Assembly (NCBI GenBank): GCA_030674155.1
Contig: CM060322.1
Location: 61,264,382 to 61,328,381, forward strand
From: Stramonita haemastoma
Taxonomy: Eukaryota; Mollusca; Gastropoda; Neogastropoda; Muricidae
Direction: 5' to 3'
DNA: 64,000 nucleotides
Shown: piece after piece, positions 25,556-37,500 of the stretch
Position numbering within the stretch: position 1 is the first letter of the stretch
Layout of the letters: each line of letters opens with the position of its first letter
The notes under the pieces: model-generated
Databases searched by the model: none
Told to the model about the DNA's origin: nothing
What the model saw: the letters and a program-made list of their open reading frames with translations, nothing else
Position numbers and translations under genes: made by a program

Positions 25556-25629
25556 GATCATTCCTGTGCTGACATTCAGCTGTCAGGACCAAAGGGAAGC
25601 CATCCAGAAATTCTGCTGCATTTCCACAA

Positions 25630-25645
25630 CCACCCTTTCTCTGTC

Positions 25646-25680
<35 letters not shown>

Positions 25681-25742
25681 GCCTGTTGTGTGTGTGTCTC
25701 TCTCTCTCTCTGTCTCTGTCTCTGTCTGTCTGTCTGTCTGTC

Positions 25743-25797
<55 letters not shown>

Positions 25798-25822
25798 GTC
25801 TCTCTGTCTCTGTCTCTCAGTG
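25630..25822. repeat. (CTGT)n / (CT)n microsatellite
   Basis: Mixed 'ctgt' and 'ct' repeats run almost without break for about 190 bp. Confidence 0.95.
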
Positions 25823-26094
25823 CTGATTTATCCCCATCAAAAGTACTGTATGATGTATCGTATGGAATACCACTTGTGAAACAATTTTTATTTAAATGAC
25901 TACAACCCTCGCCCATCCACCCACTTTGCAGCAGCTTGAATAAAGGTATCTTTACTGCAGCCCCATTACAAGATTTCCCCCCCACCCCCACCCCTCCCTC
26001 AACCCTTGTTTCAAAAATGGCGGAAAATGTTCGTTTCCAAATTTGCTGCAGAGGTGGAGGGGGTTCATGCATGCCTGTGTTTCTGGTTTCTTTA

Positions 26095-26165
<71 letters not shown>

Positions 26166-26204
26166 TTTGATCTGTGTGGGTTTTTTTTTTAGGTTGTTGT
26201 TGTT
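25823..26204. other. Unique stretch ending in a (GT)n tract (26097-26160)
   Basis: No gene is seen. The GT run is about 32 units. Confidence 0.7.
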
Positions 26205-26500
26205 TTTTTAATCTTATATCGAGGATAATGGAATAAGCACTCGTGTGCTTTTTTACATCCAGTCCCCGTGTATATGCAGTTTTGTAAATCTTGTCATCTG
26301 TTCCCACCGGCACACAATGGCCTACTCTTACAAAAAGCGGAACAGGATTTAACATGTGTGCAAGAAGTTCTGCATGCATTCGCAGACAGGAACTTAGTTT
26401 ATAGTCTCATCTGAAGGACTTTTGAGGAGAGTGGAGTCAGCACTGATATTAACCCTAGGGGAAAATCCTCTTGAATGGTAATCGAACCCAGGTCATCAAA
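26205..26500 (-). mobile_element. SINE family A copy, minus strand
   Basis: A full-length type copy, co-linear with 221-530. It has 'gaataagcactcgtgtgc' at the tail end and a B-box complement 'aatcgaacccagg' near 26480. Confidence 0.75.
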
Positions 26501-28064
26501 TTGCGGTAGGGAGAGGGAAAATGGTCCTTGTTGTATGTTCATTCACTGATTTGCCTTGACAGCACGAATACTGCCTTATACAGCAGCACAGTCCAAATAT
26601 GACTGCTCTCCTTCTCTTGTCGCTTGTTGAAATATAAATTGAAATACCACACCACACCCAGTGTCTCTTACCAGAATGCATCCGTCAAAATGCATCCTCC
26701 TTCATATGTAAAATTTAAACAATCTAAAATGCAACCCCAATGATAAACTTGCCTCTGCATGTGTAAAGTGATGTAAAATATGATCATAAACCCTTGTTAC
26801 ATGTGAACCAAAACCATAATGTAAAATGAAACAATCTAAAATGCAACTGCAGTGATAAACTTACCTCTGCGTGTGAAGTAAAACGATACAGAATACAATC
26901 ATAAACCCTTGTCACATGTGAAGCAAAACCATCCAAGGTGCGTTGTAATAAGCTCACCTCCAGATGCCAAACAAAGCCATGTAATCCACCTCGACATGCA
27001 ATTTAGTTATCTAAAAACCTATTGTGATAAATCCCCACCCCTTGCACATGTCAAACATCGTCTAAAATGGTATTAGTAATAAATCCACCGTCACTTGTAA
27101 AATATAATCTTTAAAAAATTGAATAATAAACCCACCTCCACGTGTAAAACAAAGCCATCTAAAAAAAACGGAAAAGAACCTATGATAAACCTCGTAAGCA
27201 CATAAAAGAAAGCCATCTATTAAAAAAAAACCACCTAAACCCACCACTTGAAGCAAAGCCATCTAAAGAAAACGACCATCAATTAAAAAAATAATAATAA
27301 TTTTTTAAAACTTACACATTTGAAATAAAACCATCTAAAGAACAACAATAAAAACAAACCTTACTACATATAAAATAGAGTTTTTTTAAAAAATTGATAA
27401 TAAAGCCATATTTTAAAAAACGAAGCTGAATAAACACTTCTCCAGATAAGTAAAGCCATATAAGATGACCGGCATAATGAACTTGCCTCCACATGAGAAG
27501 CAAAGGAATTCTGTATCCAACTGTCACATTCAACCCCCAAAACCGTTATGTGAAAGGGTGGTCCACTATACAGTCTTCATCACAAGCCTACCTTCATGGC
27601 TGAGATAAACTTGGTAACCACATGTGAAATAAACCCAAAAAAACCGCTTGTAACCACATGTGAAATAAAACCAAAAAAACCCATGTAACCACATGTGAAA
27701 TAAAAACAGAAGATGTCGACAAAATCCACCACCACAAGTAAAATAAAAACAGAAAGATGTCGACAAAAATCCACCACCACAAGTAAAATAAACCCCACAA
27801 CCACGAGAAAAAAACCATACAAAGTACAATTGTAATAAACCAACCTTAAGACTAGTGCCTTCCAAACTACACTCCTTGTAATAACTCGCCACCAATATGA
27901 ACTAAAACCATCTAAGATGCAACCATTGTAATGGACCATCGTAATAAACCCACATCCACATCCACTCGTAAAACGAGCCATCCAAGGTATAATTGTGCTA
28001 ATAAATTTCTTAATGTGAAGTACAGCTATCCAATATAAACCTGATGATGAAACCCACAGGGTGT

Positions 28065-28400
28065 GAGTTAGTATAGTAGTCGGATCGTTATGCTCACAAC
28101 GCTCGTGGTTTGACACTCTAGGTTCAAGCCACCACTGGGCATGGGATATCTGTTCAGGGGGAGTTTTCCTCTTGAGAGTAAACATGGGTACCAACACCAT
28201 TTCCCTATGGTCCTTCAGATGAGATTGTAAACCAAGGTCTTGTGTGCAGATACACACACATCTTGCACACACATGTAAACCCCTTCTGCCTTTCAGAAGA
28301 GTAGGCCATTGCATGTTGGCAAGAATGGATGACAAAAGTGGAAACGCTTGCACACTGTCGCCCTTTTTAGACATCCTCCCTGAAGTCGGAATGTGGCTGC
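28065..28400 (+). mobile_element. SINE family A-like copy with tRNA-derived head
   Basis: The head carries an A-box-like 'gagttagtatagtagtcgg' and a B-box-like 'aggttcaagcc'. The body has 'gtccttcagatgagatt', 'cacatcttgcacac' and 'agaagagtaggccatt'. Confidence 0.65.
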
Positions 28401-28744
28401 ATTACTAGAGGATGAAATCCATCGCAAGCACAAACATCTCGCCAGTGGTGAATCTTCCAGCTCTAGATAGGGGGGGGGGGGGGGGGGGGGAAAATTGGGT
28501 TAAAAAAAAAAAATCCGAACTCGACAACGTGTGAAATAAAGCTCAATTCCACATGTGAAAATAAATTCAACCAAAATAATACAATTGTGATAAACCCTCA
28601 ATTGTCACAATAAACTTGCATAGTGCAGAGTAAAGCTGCCAAAAATGTAATCCACCTCCATGTCAGCCAAAAATAAACACTAGAAGTGAAATAAAGCATT
28701 TTGAAATGCAATACTGTAGGCATAATAAATTTACACCCACATTT

Positions 28745-28860
28745 GAATGTCCTTCAGATGATACTATAAACCATCGTCCCATGTGTGGACAAATGCAGAG
28801 CATCTCTGTACATAGACCTGTTCCACCTTTCGGGAGAGTAGGCTATAATGTGCCTGGTTG
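28745..28860 (+). mobile_element. SINE family A fragment
   Basis: Only the middle of the body is present: 'gtccttcagatgatac' to 'gggagagtaggctata'. Confidence 0.6.
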
Positions 28861-28871
28861 GATTCCCCTAT

Positions 28872-29115
28872 GAGGGGATCTTTCCCCTGGAGTTAAGTGC
28901 TGACTCCACTCTCCCCAGAAGTCCTTCGATGAGACTATAAACCGAGGCCCTGTTTGCGATGCACACAGAGAACATCTTGCGCATATGTTAAACCCTGTTC
29001 CGCTTTTTGTAAGAGTGGCCATTGTGTGCCCCTGGGAACAGATGACAATATTAACAAAACTGCATACACACGGGGAGGGGATGTAAAAAAGCAAATGAGT
29101 GCTTATCCCATTATC
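28872..29115 (+). mobile_element. SINE family A copy
   Basis: The body runs from 'cccctggagttaa' to 'ttatcctcgatataaata'. It lacks the tRNA-like head and lies directly after another fragment. Confidence 0.7.
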
Positions 29116-29619
29116 CTCGATATAAATAACACCATTCAAAAGACAACTGTCATAATAATTCCACCACTCATTTAAAGCCATTCAAAATAACATTAGTAAT
29201 AATATGACCCATCTTTATATCTAAAATAAAGCCATCCAGTATATAAGGATCTTAATAAACTCACAATTAGCCTACATGTGAAAAAAGCAATTCAATATGT
29301 GAACCCTCATAATAACCCACAACTACAAGTGAAATAAAACCATTAAATATATGAATCCTTATAAATCCACAACTACAAGTTAAATAAAGCCATTTTATAT
29401 ACAACCATCCATTATAACCCTCCAACTACATATGAAACTAAACTATCATAGATAACCATCAAAATAATCGCACAACTCCACGTGAAACAAAGCCATACAT
29501 ACAACGATATACATATAAAACAACATCATTCAATATACAACAATTATAACAAACCGCAACCCCATGTAAGATAAAGCTATTCAATATACAGCCATCATAA
29601 TGAACCCACAACCATTCAG

Positions 29620-29800
29620 GGTGAGACTATTAACCGAGGCTCTGTGTGCGAACGCAAGCAGAGCATCTTGCGCACACGTTAAAACCCCGTTCCGCCTTTC
29701 GGAAGAGCAGGCCATCGTGTGCCGGTAGGAGCTGATGACAATTTTTTTTTAAACAAACAAAAACAAAAAAAAGCATGTACACAGGTGTTGTGTTTAGACA
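29620..29800 (+). mobile_element. SINE family A fragment
   Basis: The body segment 'gtgagactattaaccgagg' to 'ggccatcgtgtgccggtag' is followed by a T/A-rich run and the 'ggtgttgtgtttagacac' module also seen at 17850 and 37610. Confidence 0.65.
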
Positions 29801-29844
29801 CCATCCCTGAGGAAAAATTAGGGTTAGGGTTAGAGTCCTGGCGG

Positions 29845-29965
29845 CTCAGGGCGGTATATAAATTTTTATTTGAAAAAAAAAAAGGGTCGGGCTGCACTTG
29901 TGGCAACGCGCTCTCCCCCGGGGAGAGCAGCCCGAATTTGCAGAGAAATCTGCTGGACATAAAGT
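29845..29965 (+). repeat. Dispersed repeat with 'gcgctctccc..ggggagagc' hairpin
   Basis: The segment 'caacgcgctctcccccgggg' with 'agagcagcccgaattt' can fold on itself. I associate it, from memory, with a repeat widespread in caenogastropods. Confidence 0.45.
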
Positions 29966-30039
29966 GTGGTATAACATTTTTTTTTTTTAAATCAAGTCAA
30001 CATAAGTTATACAATATAATAAACCCCAAGACTTTTTTT

Positions 30040-30265
30040 TTTTAATCGAGGAAAATGGAATAAGCAATGGTATACTTTTTTTTATATCAGTCCCCGTGTG
30101 TATGTATTTTTTGTAAATCTTGTCATCCGTTCCCACCGGCACACAATGGCCTACATTTACGAAAAGCTAAACAGGATTTAACGTGCGCGGCAAGATGTTC
30201 TGTGTGCGTTCGCACACGATGCCTTGGTTAATAGTCTCATCGGAAGTCGGGGACTTGTGGGGAGA
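30040..30265 (-). mobile_element. SINE family A copy, minus strand
   Basis: Minus-strand body from 'ggaataagcaatgg' through 'tcccaccggcacacaatggc' to 'aatagtctcatcggaag'. It is truncated before the tRNA-like head. Confidence 0.65.
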
Positions 30266-30374
30266 ATGGTGTTTTGTTGGGTTTTTTTATGGACAAAGGA
30301 CAAGCTGGCCTGTGGTCAAAGGGAAATTACCTCTACATATTCAAAAGTAATATAACTAATGGTTGTTTCCCTTA

Positions 30375-31000
30375 TACCATGTACGTTACACCATTCAATC
30401 GACAGGAAAAAATAAACCCACAAAACATTATATAATAGTAATAATGCATACTTATTGTTATCATTACAGTGATAATGAAGATTATGATAATCCCACGATT
30501 AACCCGGGACGGGATAGCCTAGTGGTCAGAACATTCCTTCGGATGAGACTTTAAACCGAGGCCCCGTGTGCGAACGCACGCAGAACATCTTGCGCAACGT
30601 TAAATCCTGTTCCGCTTTTCGTAAGAGTAGGCCATCGTGTGCCGGTGGGAACAGATGACAATTTCACAATACATGTACGTTACACCATCAATCGACAGGA
30701 AAAAAAAACCACAAAAATTATAATAGTAATAATGCATATTATTGTTATCATTACAGTGATAAGAGATGATGATAATCCACGATAACGACGGATAGTTGGG
30801 TCAAGAACATTGCCGTTCGAGGAGATTTTTCTCCTGGAGTTAACATCAGTGCTGACTCCACTCTCCCCCAAAGTCCTTCGGATGAGACTATAAACCGAGG
30901 CTCCATGTGTAAACGCACGCAGAACATCTTGCGCACACGTTAAATCCTGTTCCACTTTTTGTAAGAGTAGGCCATCGTGTGCTGGTGGGAACAGATGACA
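30375..31000. repeat. Tandem duplication of about 305 bp carrying a SINE in each copy
   Basis: The phrase 'atgtacgttacaccatt' with 'caatcgacaggaaaaaa', 'agtaataatgcata' and 'ttgttatcattacagtgata' occurs at about 30378-30490 and again at about 30671-30770. SINE-A bodies follow both at matching places. The second copy differs mostly by single-base losses. Confidence 0.8.
30530..30668 (+). mobile_element. SINE family A fragment
   Basis: The body from 'ccttcggatgagacttt' to 'gccggtgggaacagatgac' is almost identical to the copy at 9340. Confidence 0.7.
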
Positions 31001-31085
31001 TTTACAAAACTGCATACACACGGGAACTGGGTGTAAAAAAAGCACATGAATGCTTATCCCATTATCCTCAATATAAAAGAATAGG
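30815..31085 (+). mobile_element. SINE family A copy
   Basis: The body runs from 'ctcctggagttaacatcag' to 'ttatcctcaatataaaag'. Confidence 0.72.
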
Positions 31086-31384
31086 CTAAAATGAAATAAG
31101 TAAAAAAAAAAATTTTTTAATGATAAACTCACCACCATCTGTTAATAAAGCAAAAAACAAAACAAAAACAAAAAAAGCACTACATACTGATTATGCTTAT
31201 GTTTTGTGACCCTTTTCTTGAATGAATTGTTTTAATTTAACCAACAAAACTGGGCTGTTCTAAATCATGGTCCACTGTGCATGCCCTACAGAGGATATTT
31301 CGAGGTAGGCCTATGGGATCTTTCAGAGGCGTGTGCCAGCGACAACCGACGATGTACCAGAATAAACATCTAGAGCGCAAGGCA

Positions 31385-31462
31385 AGGCAAGGCAAAATTC
31401 TTTTATTCGAGGATAATAGATAAGCACTCGTGTGCTTTTTTACATCCAGTCCCCGCCCTTTT
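31385..31462 (-). mobile_element. SINE family A 3'-end fragment, minus strand
   Basis: Only the tail region remains: 'ttcgaggataatagataag' and 'tttttacatccagtcccc'. It follows a short 'ggcaaggcaaggcaa' repeat. Confidence 0.6.
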
Positions 31463-31599
31463 CAGGGATAACATCAAGATAAAAAAAAATAGCCTCAACT
31501 ACACAACAACAATTATAATGATCCAAATACCAAAAGTAAGGAACCATACCAAGTATCAAACAACAGGCAAGAATTAACACAGAGATACAATATTAAGGT

Positions 31600-32045
31600 A
31601 ATGTTATAAAAAGTCACTCATTCAGAAACGAAAATGAGAAGTAAGAATCAATGATGATTTTGATTTGAATAAAAGAAAACAAAAAGAACAAACAAAACAA
31701 AACAAAGAAAAGGCGCAATAATTAAAGAATAAACATGAGAATATGATGAGGTTAAATGACTGAAAACATCAATCCACCACCATCTATCATCAAAATAAGT
31801 CCCATAAAACATAAGATTTTGGTAAAAGGGGAGAAAGAACAACAACAACAGGTAAGGAATAAGACAGAGATACAATATTAAGATAATGTTATAAAAGGGC
31901 ACTTATTCAGAAACAAAATATGAAGTAAGAATCAATGATGATTTTGATTTGAATAAAAAGGAAAACAAAAAAAAACACAAATAAACAAAAACAAAACAAA
32001 GCAACAAAAAAAAGAAGAAAAAAAGGGCGCAATAATTAAATGATA
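31600..32045. repeat. Direct duplication, about 140-bp unit, 280 bp apart
   Basis: 'aagtaagaatcaatgatgat' with 'tttgatttgaataaaa' and 'ggcgcaataattaaa' occurs at about 31605-31735 and 31885-32040. The intervening A-rich parts differ in length. Confidence 0.85.
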
Positions 32046-32493
32046 AGCGCAACTATATAAGCCTAGTCTTCCGATACCCAAAATGAAAGTCTCTAGGCCT
32101 AGGCTATTGCTGGAGCAAAGCGATAGGCCTTCTCCCACTCGAGAAGACTGGCAAATACTCACAACTAAGCTTTTATCGTTCTTGCATGCCATAGTAAAAA
32201 GATGAAATCGAATCGCAACATTCATGTCTTACAAATTACGACATTACTGAATTTGATTTTTTTTTTGTAAACAAATCTTAGAATATAAATAATTAAAAAT
32301 CACTTGTTTCGTTTGTCTTTAATATAATGGAAATGAATAGCAACTTAGATTAAAAATGATAAGTAATTAGCCGAAGGCAGAACTCTTAGCGAAAGTAAAA
32401 CTGCAATGCGACATTAAACTGTCACCAGAACGGTTGATTTTAGCGTTGGAGCAGCCTGGTTTGTTATGGTGGAATAGACCTACTGGTTCAGCT

Positions 32494-32606
32494 ATGGGAG
32501 CTCATATTCCAGAACAGCCCAGTTTTATTGAAGGGATCGGGGATGAAATAGTAACCTTTCTGAGTGTGTTCATCTCTGCCTTTGTCTACATAAACTTTTC
32601 TCGAAG
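32494..32606 (+). CDS. RNF170: RNF170 coding exon 1 (start and first membrane segment)
   Basis: ATG at 32494 opens the frame 'MGAHIPEQPSFIEGIGDE', followed by a hydrophobic stretch ending 'YINFSR'. In known RNF170 proteins an acidic start, a 'viEGvsd'-like phrase and a membrane segment stand at this place. The donor is AG|GTAGGC at 32607, leaving phase 2. This exon is too short for routine open-frame detection. The start is the first in-frame ATG near the conserved phrase. Confidence 0.8.
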
Positions 32607-34437
32607 GTAGGCCTGTAATGTGTGTAAATGGAGACTTCAGCAGTTCAGGACTGCATCGTGTTGGGATTACCGCTATTGCTATTTATACACTTATTACTCA
32701 AACGTGGTCTCTAACGTCAAAAGAAGTATAAACAGTCTCTAAAGAAATTCTAAACAAAAGTATATGTCCAGATCAAGATCTGATGATCAACTAGATTTGT
32801 AGCCAACCCAGCAAACAAACTACCACCAATAACATAACAAACCTGGCGAAATCAATCGCTCTTCTGGTAGCTGCCATGAAACCTGTGTGTAAGATGCTGT
32901 AGGCATTTATATAAAAGCAGTGTATAGGCCTACAAAGGCTACACATACAGGTGTGTGCACTTTCGATTTACACAGTTTCATGTGAATGACTTTCAAGAAA
33001 AAAAAGTACCATCAAAAACAGAAAAAAACAAAGTCCCTATTCAAGTAGAATACTACATGCTAATTGTATGTTCTTGTCACCCATAGCATTGACTATAGTC
33101 TATAGCTGTCCTGCCACCATGAAATCTGTGTGCAAGATGTTATGCATATATTATTATATAATTTAATTATAAATATGTGCATAAATCAATTTGAAAATGT
33201 TATGAATAGTCTAATGTGAATGACTTGAAGGGGATTGAAGTTGAAGCCAATGTTGACATCAGGGAACAATCCCTCTTACAAACAGCCCAGCCATGACTGG
33301 GACCTGTGCCCTCAGATCATTTCAGATCAGAATATGATGCTGAAAAGCACTGAGCTGTGTCTCCTTCCCTTTCCTTAGGGTTTTTGGTGAGGAGCCTTAA
33401 CACCCACTGGATGATTCCATGATTAGAGACAAGGTTTTCCCATGCGACAGAAGTGTGAGGAAATTGTGTTTCTTCTTGCCTGTCATCTGGTTTCTTCCAC
33501 TCCAGCTTCTTTTCATATAGAAATCTGTGCCACCAGTATCCATTTACTGATTTAGTGGCTGGCTGATTTTCCAATTTTTTCTGAAGTTTCTTTAGACAAA
33601 GCAAGGCCTACATTCGCTTATAATATCATTTTGTTATATTTATTGTAGACAGACACAATAGTTGAGTGGTTAAGATAGTACAACTTCAATCTCATAAACT
33701 TGTCCATGAAGGCATGGGTTTAAATCTCGAGGGCATCTGGTGAATAAAGGATGGGGATTTTTACAAACTCCCTGGTCAACTTTAATTGCAGACCTGCCAG
33801 TGCCATTATTCCCTCTGTGTATACAGACATGCAGAAGATAGATCTATACATGCGTGTTAAAGATTCTATCATTCATGTCAGAATTTGGTGGGTTGCGGAA
33901 ACACTAAAGTGTTCAAAGTGAATACTCAGAACAGTGTAGATCAAACTGATAATGTTTGTGTGTGTGTTGCACTTGCAGCAGACGAGTACATAGGCCCAGC
34001 AGAATTCACCCAGAGTTTGCAGCACATGTTGAGTCCACAAGACGACTGCTTCATCAGCACAACAATGGCACAGACGCACAGGATGGATCCCACAGCGATC
34101 ACCTGATCTGTCCTATTTGCCGTGGTGAAGCTACATATGCCATTGAAACCAACTGCGGCCATGTTTATTGTGGTGAGCTTTGGTTTGAAATAGTCTTGTG
34201 CTTGTCTTACGTCGAGTCATAAACACTTTGATCATCCCATGAAGGGCAAAATACATTGGCATATTGATAAAAATCATAATCTCGAAAGACACAAAAAGGC
34301 CACTTTTCATATTGGTTTAAACATTCCAAGATAAATTATTTCAAATAAAAATATCACACACACTCACACCTCAATGTAGGAATAAAATGTTGTAAAGATT
34401 ATTGACAAGAAAAGACAAACTTATTACGTACGCACGC

Positions 34438-34490
<53 letters not shown>

Positions 34491-34502
34491 CTGCACACGC
34501 CA

Positions 34503-34538
<36 letters not shown>

Positions 34539-37500
34539 TCACTTTTTCATTTTTTCACAGAAGATTTTTCTAGATGTAAAATTTATTTGTCTCTTGCTGT
34601 GAAATAAGTTTTAGTTTTTGTTAATTTTTCCTGTCTGTGTAAAACTTGTGTCGTATATTTGCTACCTAAGAATTTTTCTGAGACCTAAACAGAGACCTCT
34701 TTCCTAACAACAGAAATGCTAAAGATTTACTACATAAATCAGTATTCTGGTGGTAATGTACTGTCTCTATAATTAGCAAAGGGTTGTCTTCTTAAAGCCA
34801 TCGCACATCTGAAATAAGACTTGTACAATTTGCTTGATCTTGAGTTATACCAAAATTCAATATGCAATATGTATTTCGTACACTAAACAAAACAAAACAA
34901 CAACAAAAAACCTACGCCAACAAGAGTTGTACATTCAGCCAAAGACTCTAGAAAAAAACACTCTCGTCAGGCTCAAATTGTAGATGTTCAGTCCTGGTTC
35001 ATATCTTTTTCATGGATTAGCTCATCAGTTCCTGATGAATAATACAAAAGTACCTAAAACTGCGCTCTTTTTGGCTTAGAATGTTGGGTATAAAATTGTT
35101 TCAAAGACAACATAAAACTAAAATTCTGTTTGGATATTGAGCACTATAGCATACCTTTGATGGTTTTTTCTTTCCCCGTTTATTGTTCCTATGTGTAGTG
35201 TGTGCCTTGTGATTTGTAAAAGAGGTGTGCATTTGTTCACTGAGTGTAATTAATGTTTATAGTGTGCAATAGTGCATCATAATATTGATACTACTGCTTT
35301 TAGTTTATACCATATTATAATCATTTTGTGCATTGACGCTTATGTGTGCATTGGGTGTGGGTGGGCTGTATGTTTTTGTTAGTGTGTGTATTTGTGAAAT
35401 TTCTAATGATTTTTTAAAATTAAGATTAAATTTTAATCAGTTTCTGTGATGAAAGCTTTTATGTTTATTGTTCAGGAGTATAATATGGCTTGTAACCCAC
35501 ATGAATTTCTCTTCTTATGCTGTTGTTGATTAAGTGTTATGTCGACAGGCAGAGGCGTGCCCCACATGGATTTCTCTTCTTATGCTGTTGTTGATGAAAG
35601 TGTTCTATGGTCACTAGGGCAGTGCTTTTTGGCCTACTGGCAACACAGGGACTGGTTTGGTGCTGTTCCCTGCCCTTCCTGCAAAACTAGGGTAACGAGA
35701 GAGAGAATGTGTCTGTGTGTATATATATTAATGCATGTGGCATGTGTGTGTGTGTGTGTCCATATGCAATGTGGCAATATTTAACAAATGTTCTCAAAGT
35801 ATAAGTGATCATGTTAGTATATGTGTATACATTTACTGTAGTCACTATGTTTATGTGTCTGTATCACTTTGAAAGATTATTGTATGACTTGCTGCTGTGG
35901 GTTACTGGTTAGTTCAGTTGATTTGACTTTGAAGTTTGCAGCTTACAGCAGATTCAATTCAAAGATTCTTCGCTTCATTGATCTAAATCTCATTTGGAGG
36001 AAAAGGGATGGACTGCTTTTCAAGCCTGTTTCCACATGGCCTGCATTGATGTGTGGTTTATAAAATTATGTATTCATAGTGAAGAAAACTTGCATTAGCA
36101 ATGGCTCTCTCTTTCACATACATGCATATGCATGTGCAAGCACGAGATTGTGTGTGTGGCGTATCTTGTAGGTCAAGGAAGCTGCATTTTTTTAAATCAG
36201 TGAACAGATTTGTTGTTCGTTTGGGTTTGTTTTTTTTTTGGGGGGGGGGGGGAGATAGCATCTAGAATGATTACCATGATTCATTGTGTTGTAAAATATA
36301 GCCAAGTTTTTTTTTGTTGTTGTTTTTTAAAGCTAAGATGTGCAACAGAAAACTTCTCCATGTGTTCTGGTTTATTCTGAGTGTGAAATAGTAATGACTC
36401 ATTACATGCTTCCGTGTGTGTGTGAGCATGCATGCACACACGCTAGAACAAAAGAGGTTTTTTTAAAGCCCCCCAAAACCAAAACAAAAACGCAAGTTCA
36501 AAAATACTGATTGAAGCCCTAGAACTACTGAAAAGTTGCTGTTTAGTATGGAAAACTACTGCTGAGGATTTCAAGGGGAAGGCAACTTTTTAGGATGGAA
36601 AAATGCCAACGAGCATTTTGAGGGGTAGGCAGATACAATTCTTTTTAAAACAGAGTTTTTATCCTGCTATTGTATCTAGTTTTGTGACCCATCCAAATTG
36701 GTCATTCTTGAGATGCATCACATGTATTGAAGACGGCTGTGTCTGTGTGTGTGTCTGTGTGTGTGTGTGTGTCAGGTGACGCTGATGCTGCAGCAGTTCA
36801 GGGGGACGAGGCAGCAGAGGGCAGGGGAGCAGCCCAGGCTGTCAGACATGGCGTCAGCAGCTACAACCTGACTTTTTCTGCTGAACCCAGGACGGTCAGT
36901 GTAGTGTGCGCATCTCAAAATTATGTGTATCTGTAGTGTGTGTGTGTGCAATTATATATTTCTCTCATGCGTGTGAAAGAGGGAGAAATTTTCAGTGTAT
37001 TATCTATGCGATTTTTTTTCTGGTGTGTGTGTTTTGCCCAGGCTTCTGCATATACATATAAATGCATCAGCATTGTTGCATCTCATAATGCATATAGAGC
37101 TTCAGCTAGTGCAGCACAGTGGTGCTTGCGCGGCCTCTCTTGTTGCTTAAACAGAATTGTTCTGTTATTGGGGTGGCCCCAGGTGCTGAAGTGGGAGACT
37201 GTCCACAGTCCCTAAATCAGAGTATTTCCACTGGAACTTTAATATAATCTCAACAACCACCACCTGAACCTCAGGGTGTTTTTTTTCACATCTACTTGTA
37301 TGCATTTTGGTAGACAAGCTTTCTTATAAAACCATGAGTTCATTCTAAAGAAAGAAGGTGGTATGTTAAAACGTTCACTACCCAACAAGTAAACAAGTTC
37401 TGGGTTCAATTCCAGTCTTGCCCTTCCCAGTTTGAGGAGAAGATCAAACTGAATGTCAGCCCTTTGGATGAGAGTATGAACCAAGGCCCCGTGTGGGAAT

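Larger units (their letters stand above)
26690..29615. repeat. Old degenerate satellite, unit about 50-65 bp, interrupted by SINEs
   Basis: The theme 'cacatgtgaaataaagccat', then 'ctaaaatgcaac', then 'aataaaccca' recurs dozens of times with heavy divergence and variable spacing. SINE family A copies have landed inside it at 28065, 28745 and 28872. No coding sequence is visible. Hydrophobic minus-strand frames (for example 27580-28374) are built from the repeat plus a SINE. Confidence 0.75.

Noticed and set aside
24119..25879. Plus-strand frame of 586 codons and two others of similar length
   Set aside because: All are translations of the pyrimidine minisatellite in different frames at once. 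The unit lacks stop codons. There is no domain, codon bias or splice evidence.
29818..29836. Telomere-like 'ttagggttagggttag'
   Set aside because: Only about two and a half units, inside a SINE-related segment. Too short to mean anything.
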